34,196 nucleotides of DNA, from positions 1-34,196 of the forward strand of contig MELE01000162.1 in the NCBI GenBank assembly GCA_001768615.1. The letters are read 5' to 3'. This document shows, piece after piece, positions 31,081 to 34,196 of the stretch. The notes under the pieces were generated by a model. It had not been told where the DNA came from and did no database searches. It saw nothing but the letters and a program-made list of their open reading frames with translations. This stretch comes from Acidobacteria bacterium RIFCSPLOWO2_12_FULL_67_14b. Lineage in GTDB: Bacteria; Acidobacteriota; Vicinamibacteria; Vicinamibacterales; UBA2999. How positions within the stretch are numbered: the first letter of the stretch is position 1; the number at the start of each line of letters is the position of its first letter. The translations under genes were made by a program, and so were the position numbers.

Positions 31081-32391
31081 GTGACACTGCGACCCGTCAC
31101 CCGTCTTGCCGCCGCCTTCGTGCTCGCGTGCGTCTTTCTGACCGCGCTGGCCGTTTCTCCCCGCCCCATCGTCACGGCCGCCGAAGCGGTGCGCGACCTT
31201 GCGGTGGCGACCCCCGAATCGGTCGGCGTGTCGACGGAACGGCTCAAGCGGCTCGACGCCGCCATCAAGAAATGGGTGGACGGCGGACGCATCGCCGGCG
31301 CGGTCACCATGCTGACGCGGCATGGGAAAACGGTGAACGTCACCGTCCACGGCAAGAAGGACATCCGCAAGCCCGACCCGATCGAGCGCGACTCGATCTT
31401 CCGCATTTTCTCGATGACCAAGCCCGTCACCGGCGTCGCGATGATGATGCTCTACGAGGAGGGGCTGTGGCGCCTCGACGATCCGGTGGCCCGCCTCGTG
31501 CCCGAGCTCGGCAAGCTGCAGGTGTTCGTCGGCGAGAACCCCGATGGGACGATGAAGACGGAACCGGCGCGCCGCTCGATCACGATGCGCGAGCTGATGA
31601 CGCACACCGGCGGCCTGGGCTACGGCTTGAGCGCGGCCAACCCGGTCGATCGGATGTTCCGCGCCGCCAGCCTCACGTCGGGCCGGGTGCCCCTTCAGCA
31701 GGTGGTGGAAGGAGTGGCGAAGATCCCGCTGTTGACGCAACCCGGCACGCGCTGGTCCTACAGCATCGCCGTCGACATCCAGGGTTATATCGTCGAAAAG
31801 CTGTCGGGCCAGTCGCTCGGGGATTTCATGAAGGCGCGCATCTTCGATCCGCTCGGCATGAAGGACACCGGCTTCTACGTGCCGAAGGAAAAGCTGGCGC
31901 GGCTCGCGCTCGTGCACGGCGAGGATGCCGCCGGCACGCTGACCCCGCCGGACGACACTCGCGGCGATCCCACGGTCCCCCCGGCCGGCGCATCAGGGGG
32001 CGGCGGCCTGTTCTCGACCGCGGCCGACTACGCGCGCTTCTGCGAGATGCTGCTGGGCCGCGGACAGTTCGGCAAGGCGAGGCTGCTCGCGCCGCGGACC
32101 GTCGAGATGATGCGCACCAACCACGTGCTGCCCGAGCCGCTGAAGACGATGCGCGCCGGCACGGGATGGGGCATGGACGTCTCCGTGATGCTCGACGCGG
32201 CCACCGCAGGCGAGCCGGTGTCGGACGGGACCTACTGGTGGTGGGGCATCGCCGGCAGCTGGTTCTGGATCGATCCGGTCGCCGACCTCGCCTTCATCGG
32301 CATGATTCAGCACCAGGGGCCGACGTTCCGCACGGTCAGCGAGCTGCACGGGGTGTCGCGGAACTGGGTGTATCAGGCGGTGATGAATTGA
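31081..32391 (+). CDS. Secreted serine hydrolase of the beta-lactamase/EstB family
   Basis: A 436-residue class-C beta-lactamase-fold enzyme. Start is GTG 31081, 6 nt after AAGGAG and immediately before a signal peptide (LRPVTRLAAAFVLACVFLTALAV); longer upstream frames start in non-signal sequence. Motifs are SMTK (S111, K114) in FRIFSMTKPVTGVAMM, the tyrosine motif WSYSIAVDIQG (Y-S-x in place of Y-x-N, as in EstB-type esterases), LMTHTGGLGYG, and GGGGLFSTAADYARFCEML near the third motif. Such enzymes are mostly esterases or D-amino-peptidases, not resistance enzymes. C-terminal WWWGIAGSWFWIDP and FIGMIQHQ match the family end. Confidence 0.9.
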   Translation: MTLRPVTRLAAAFVLACVFLTALAVSPRPIVTAAEAVRDLAVATPESVGVSTERLKRLDAAIKKWVDGGRIAGAVTMLTRHGKTVNVTVHGKKDIRKPDPIERDSIFRIFSMTKPVTGVAMMMLYEEGLWRLDDPVARLVPELGKLQVFVGENPDGTMKTEPARRSITMRELMTHTGGLGYGLSAANPVDRMFRAASLTSGRVPLQQVVEGVAKIPLLTQPGTRWSYSIAVDIQGYIVEKLSGQSLGDFMKARIFDPLGMKDTGFYVPKEKLARLALVHGEDAAGTLTPPDDTRGDPTVPPAGASGGGGLFSTAADYARFCEMLLGRGQFGKARLLAPRTVEMMRTNHVLPEPLKTMRAGTGWGMDVSVMLDAATAGEPVSDGTYWWWGIAGSWFWIDPVADLAFIGMIQHQGPTFRTVSELHGVSRNWVYQAVMN

Positions 32392-32407
32392 CGATGGTCG
32401 AACGACT

Positions 32408-32492
32408 GATTGGGCGATTGTCTGGTGATTGCCGATTTGCGATTTTGTGATTCGATGGTGGGATTGACGATTCACTGATTGGCTGCCCGATT
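32408..32492. repeat. Degenerate GATT-rich tandem stretch
   Basis: GATT occurs ten times in 85 bp, mostly 7-8 bp apart, in DNA much poorer in G+C than its neighbours. It fills the gap between two convergent genes (serine hydrolase and VapC). It may be a decayed short tandem repeat; no gene is seen. Confidence 0.6.
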
Positions 32493-32509
32493 CGGCAACC
32501 GCCGCGAAT

Positions 32510-32890
32510 TCACAGCCGCTGAGCACCATCGATCTTGCCCAAGTCGCGGTCAAAGGTGCCGAGCGGAGTGTGCCCCGCTTTCCGAGCCACCTCCACCATG
32601 AGGCAATCGGAGAATCCGACCTTCGGCTGTTGCCGAAACAGCGCGACGGCGGCGGCGACCGCCTCAGTGTCTTGGACGGTCAGGTGTTCGTGGCTCAACA
32701 GCATCTCGATAGCAGTCGCGATTGCCTCGGGATCACGATCGTAGACGGAGCCAAGCACCCAAGTTGCCTCAGCGATTGCCAGGTGCGGCACCCATGCCCC
32801 TTTGGCAACGAAGGCCTCGGCGACGGCAACCTGCTTAACGTCATCTCGCGTCATGAGCCGGACCAGCACGTTGGTGTCAACGGCCCGCAT
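32510..32890 (-). CDS. VapC-like PIN-domain toxin (second TA module)
   Basis: A 126-residue PIN-domain nuclease from the ATG complementary to 32888-32890. Active-site acids are D5 in RAVDTNVLVRL, E41 in LAIAEATWVL, D95 in VGFSDCLMVE and D114/D116 in GTFDRDLGKI. The opening AVDTNVLVRLMTRDD is that of VapC toxins paired with AbrB-type antitoxins, which is what lies upstream, overlapping it by 14 bp. It probably cleaves tRNA. It is not closely related to the other PIN toxin in the window (different opening and partner class). Confidence 0.92.
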   Translation of the reverse strand: MRAVDTNVLVRLMTRDDVKQVAVAEAFVAKGAWVPHLAIAEATWVLGSVYDRDPEAIATAIEMLLSHEHLTVQDTEAVAAAVALFRQQPKVGFSDCLMVEVARKAGHTPLGTFDRDLGKIDGAQRL

Positions 32891-33137
32891 GGCGCTTCTT
32901 GATGTACCGCCGGATTCCGTTCTTCATCTCTTCGACGGTTCGCCGTCTTGGGCTCTTCGAGAACAGCACCCGATGAATGTCTTCGGACGAATAGCGGCCT
33001 GCCTTGCGGACGACCACCCGGTCGCCATCCTCATCCCACTCGAGCACCGAGCCCGGACCGACGCCCAGCCTTTGGCGCACCTTGGCGGGAACCGAGACCT
33101 GACCTTGCGCCGTGACTTTCGAATGTGCCAGCGCCAT
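32877..33137 (-). CDS. AbrB/MazE-type (SpoVT-AbrB) antitoxin
   Basis: An 86-residue protein with the swapped-hairpin AbrB fold: HSKVTAQGQVSVPAKVRQRLGVGPGSVLEWDEDGDRVVVRK. The lysine-rich C-terminal tail (SPRRRTVEEMKNGIRRYIKKRH) would bind the toxin. The ATG complementary to 33135-33137 has no Shine-Dalgarno site and lies 7 nt after TAATAT, so translation is probably leaderless. It overlaps the toxin by 14 bp. The ATTACC/GGTAAT palindrome over its -10 is the expected autorepression site. Confidence 0.92.
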   Translation of the reverse strand: MALAHSKVTAQGQVSVPAKVRQRLGVGPGSVLEWDEDGDRVVVRKAGRYSSEDIHRVLFSKSPRRRTVEEMKNGIRRYIKKRHAGR

Positions 33138-33144
33138 GGGGGCT

Positions 33145-33160
33145 ATATTACCACGGTAAT
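33145..33160 (-). promoter_or_regulatory. Promoter -10 and palindromic operator of the AbrB/VapC module
   Basis: TAATAT (33145-33150 read on the minus strand) ends 7 nt before the antitoxin ATG. Overlapping it is ATTACC-AC-GGTAAT (33147-33160), a 6+2+6 palindrome. AbrB-fold antitoxins repress their own promoters through such sites. No clear -35. Confidence 0.5.
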
Positions 33161-33239
33161 GAAGCTGCCATGCCCGATCCGGACGAGGTCAGAATCGTCG
33201 TGTCGCCTCGGGCTGTGAGGGTGCGTCGGAATTCTGTCG

Positions 33240-33329
33240 GCCCAACGGATCGCGCTTGAGCTGCGGCGCGCTGGTGAAAGATTCACTCCCTGATCTACGC
33301 GCGCCGCCCGCTTCAGCCGCAGGTTTGGC
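33240..33329 (-). other. attC-like recombination site downstream of the DUF3224 gene
   Basis: A 90-bp imperfect palindrome, read on the minus strand, starts 30 bp after the DUF3224 stop. Outer arms are GCCAAAC (one mismatch to RYYYAAC) and GTTGGGC (exact GTTRRRY). Inner arms hold GCTGAAGC opposite GCTCAAGC and a perfect 9-bp stem GCGGCGCGC/GCGCGCCGC around a 27-nt loop. Bulges and imperfect pairing between arms are typical of integron attC sites, as are the size and position just after a gene. No integrase gene is in the window. Confidence 0.5.
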
Positions 33330-33359
33330 AGCGCCTTGAAGGATCTGAATGGCGCCAGG

Positions 33360-33758
33360 TTAGCCCAACTCATAGTTCAGCGTTAGAGGATGCTCAGTCC
33401 CGTGCCCAACAGCCGACGTGCCCTCGCCGCGCAGGCTCCGAAGCTCTCCCGTGCCGGAGCCAGGGATGACGAAATAGGACTCCTTCGCCACGCCGTTCTC
33501 GAATATTCCCGTGCGTTGGAGCACGAAGCTGCCCGCTTTCCCTGCAACGTGCCCGACGACCCGCTCGAGGCCGACGAACGTGGCCGAGCCGTCGCTGCGG
33601 TACATCATCAAGTATTCGACATGCCCCTCGCCCGCGATATCGCCCGTGAACGTCTTTGTGACGGCGGCCCGAGTCAGCTTCGGCACGTCCTGGCTCTCAC
33701 TATAGGGCTTCTCGTCCCAGCTCTTGATGGTGAATCGGGAGTTCGCAACGTTCTTCAC
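33360..33758 (-). CDS. DUF3224-family protein, possible integron cassette gene
   Basis: A 132-residue protein with the DUF3224 beta-barrel pattern: FTIKSWDEKPYSESQDVPKL, TRAAVTKTFTGDIAGEGHVE, YLMMYRSDGSATFVGLERVV, GKAGSFVLQRTGIFENG and EGTSAVGHGTEHPLTLNYEL. The family is a small single-domain, probably cytoplasmic fold of unknown function. Start chosen at the GTG complementary to 33756-33758, with GAGG 7 nt upstream, which gives the usual family N-terminus; the frame is also open to an ATG at 33797 inside IS-derived sequence. An IS481 fragment begins about 20 bp upstream, so the native promoter may be lost. The attC-like site follows the stop. Confidence 0.8.
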   Translation of the reverse strand: MKNVANSRFTIKSWDEKPYSESQDVPKLTRAAVTKTFTGDIAGEGHVEYLMMYRSDGSATFVGLERVVGHVAGKAGSFVLQRTGIFENGVAKESYFVIPGSGTGELRSLRGEGTSAVGHGTEHPLTLNYELG

Positions 33759-33776
33759 GTTTCTACCTCGGCCAGG

Positions 33777-34186
33777 TGAGCTGAAGGCGGAGGCCACGCG
33801 TCCGCCCAGCGGGAATCTTCAAGCGCAACAAGTCCGCTTCAATCGGTTTCGTCACGAGTACAACGACGAGCGTCCGCACGAAGCCTTGAATCAGGAGACC
33901 CGGACACATTGAACGCCGACTCGTCAGCCGCAATAGTGGGATCCGTTGGAACAAGCGCTGGGTCTGCGTCAGCCACACCCTCGCCGGGGAATACGTGGGT
34001 CTCGAAGAGGTGGGTGACGGCCTGTGGGACGTATACTTCGGAGCGCTGAAACTGGGGCGCATGGACGAACGCCTCCTCCGGATCGAAGATCATAAAGGCC
34101 GAACCGTCAGAAGACCGTCGCCACCGCCCGCCGGCGCCCCGGCGGAGTGGGAGGACGAAACAGTGTTACCCATGTCCCCGGACTGA
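33777..34186 (+). pseudogene. IS481-family transposase C-terminal remnant, frameshifted
   Basis: Two reading frames together encode the end of an IS481-type integrase-core transposase. First, from about 33777, ELKAEATRPPSGNLQAQQ and VRFNRFRHEYNDERPHEALN (end of the DDE core with the RPHEAL motif) stop at 33910-33912 after QETRTH. Then, in another phase from about 33902, GHIERRLVSRNSGIRWNKRW, GEYVGLEEVGDGLWDVYFG and DERLLRIEDHKGR cover the C-terminal domain, running to the stop at 34184-34186. The usual 20-25 residues between RPHEALxxxTPA and YPGH are absent, so a deletion caused the shift. The N-terminal two thirds are missing. It cannot be active. Confidence 0.8.
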
Positions 34187-34196
34187 TCTGTTACCT
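34164..34196. mobile_element. IS481-type terminal direct repeats at the window edge
   Basis: TGTTACCCATGTCCCCGG (34164-34181) is followed by a second copy beginning TGTTACCT (34189-34196), cut by the window end. IS481-family ends carry such TGTTACC-ATGTC motifs. A multi-copy IS end explains why the sequence stops here. Confidence 0.65.

Noticed and set aside
33143-33373. 76-residue minus-strand frame between the antitoxin and DUF3224 genes
   Set aside because: It is the translation of the attC-like palindrome and flanks, with no ribosome site or domain.

Overview
The window is GC-rich (about two thirds G+C by eye), densely coded bacterial DNA, most like an environmental member of the Acidobacteriota, probably class Vicinamibacteria. 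The evidence is a VWA protein of the acidobacterial VWFA-related type (25294-27177), a CRTAC1-like FG-GAP protein, many secreted hydrolases, PQQ dehydrogenases, a PafA-type phosphatase and a cytochrome c/copper-monooxygenase fusion. No tRNA, rRNA or CRISPR array was seen. Both ends look like assembly boundaries. The left end opens with a short AT-rich stretch and a chimeric remnant (cytochrome c-like signal region joined out of frame to a PQQ-dehydrogenase C-terminus). The right end stops inside the repeated terminal motif of an IS481-like element.

Layout. 133-653: broken cytochrome/PQQ gene. 659-1281 (-): two small overlapping envelope genes. 1515-2030 (+): exported DinB-like protein. 2069-7349 (-): run of five genes for exported proteins (VOC/glyoxalase fold, M20 peptidase, cytochrome c/Cu monooxygenase-like protein, unknown secreted protein, FAH-family hydrolase), a candidate extracytoplasmic catabolic module. 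7556-9999 (+): APC amino-acid permease coupled by an ATGA overlap to a PLP aminotransferase. 10060-10847 (-): Rho_N-like small protein and a membrane protein. 10981-13924 (+): D-aminoacylase-like amidohydrolase, small membrane protein, triple helix-hairpin-helix secreted protein. 14123-16323 (+): Uma2 nuclease, PAF-acetylhydrolase-like hydrolase, MsrB. 16334-16968 (-): Phd/VapC toxin-antitoxin. 17028-18584 (-): secreted amidase, divergent from the CRTAC1-like protein (18661-20136). 20117-22442 (-): arylsulfotransferase-like protein and GT87-like membrane protein. 22476-24372 (+): tiny membrane protein, then PafA-like phosphatase. 24350-25270 (-): PfkB sugar kinase, divergent from the VWA protein. 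27274-32391 (+): PQQ dehydrogenase, TPR lipoprotein-like protein, serine beta-lactamase-fold esterase. 32510-33137 (-): AbrB/VapC toxin-antitoxin. 33240-33758 (-): DUF3224 gene followed by an attC-like imperfect palindrome, i.e. a possible integron cassette. 33777-34196: IS481-type transposase remnant and IS end.

Three patterns cut across genes. (1) A covarying 20-nt palindrome, GGCGGNNC-TYWA-GNNCCGCC, occurs four times, each time next to a gene 3' end; the two variable base pairs change together in three copies. (2) Eight start codons (ATG and GTG) lack a clear Shine-Dalgarno sequence and have a TANNNT hexamer 6-7 nt upstream, pointing to leaderless transcription; at 25270/25294 two divergent leaderless starts share one palindromic -10 core. 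(3) Adjacent genes are repeatedly joined by 4-bp ATGA/GTGA overlaps.
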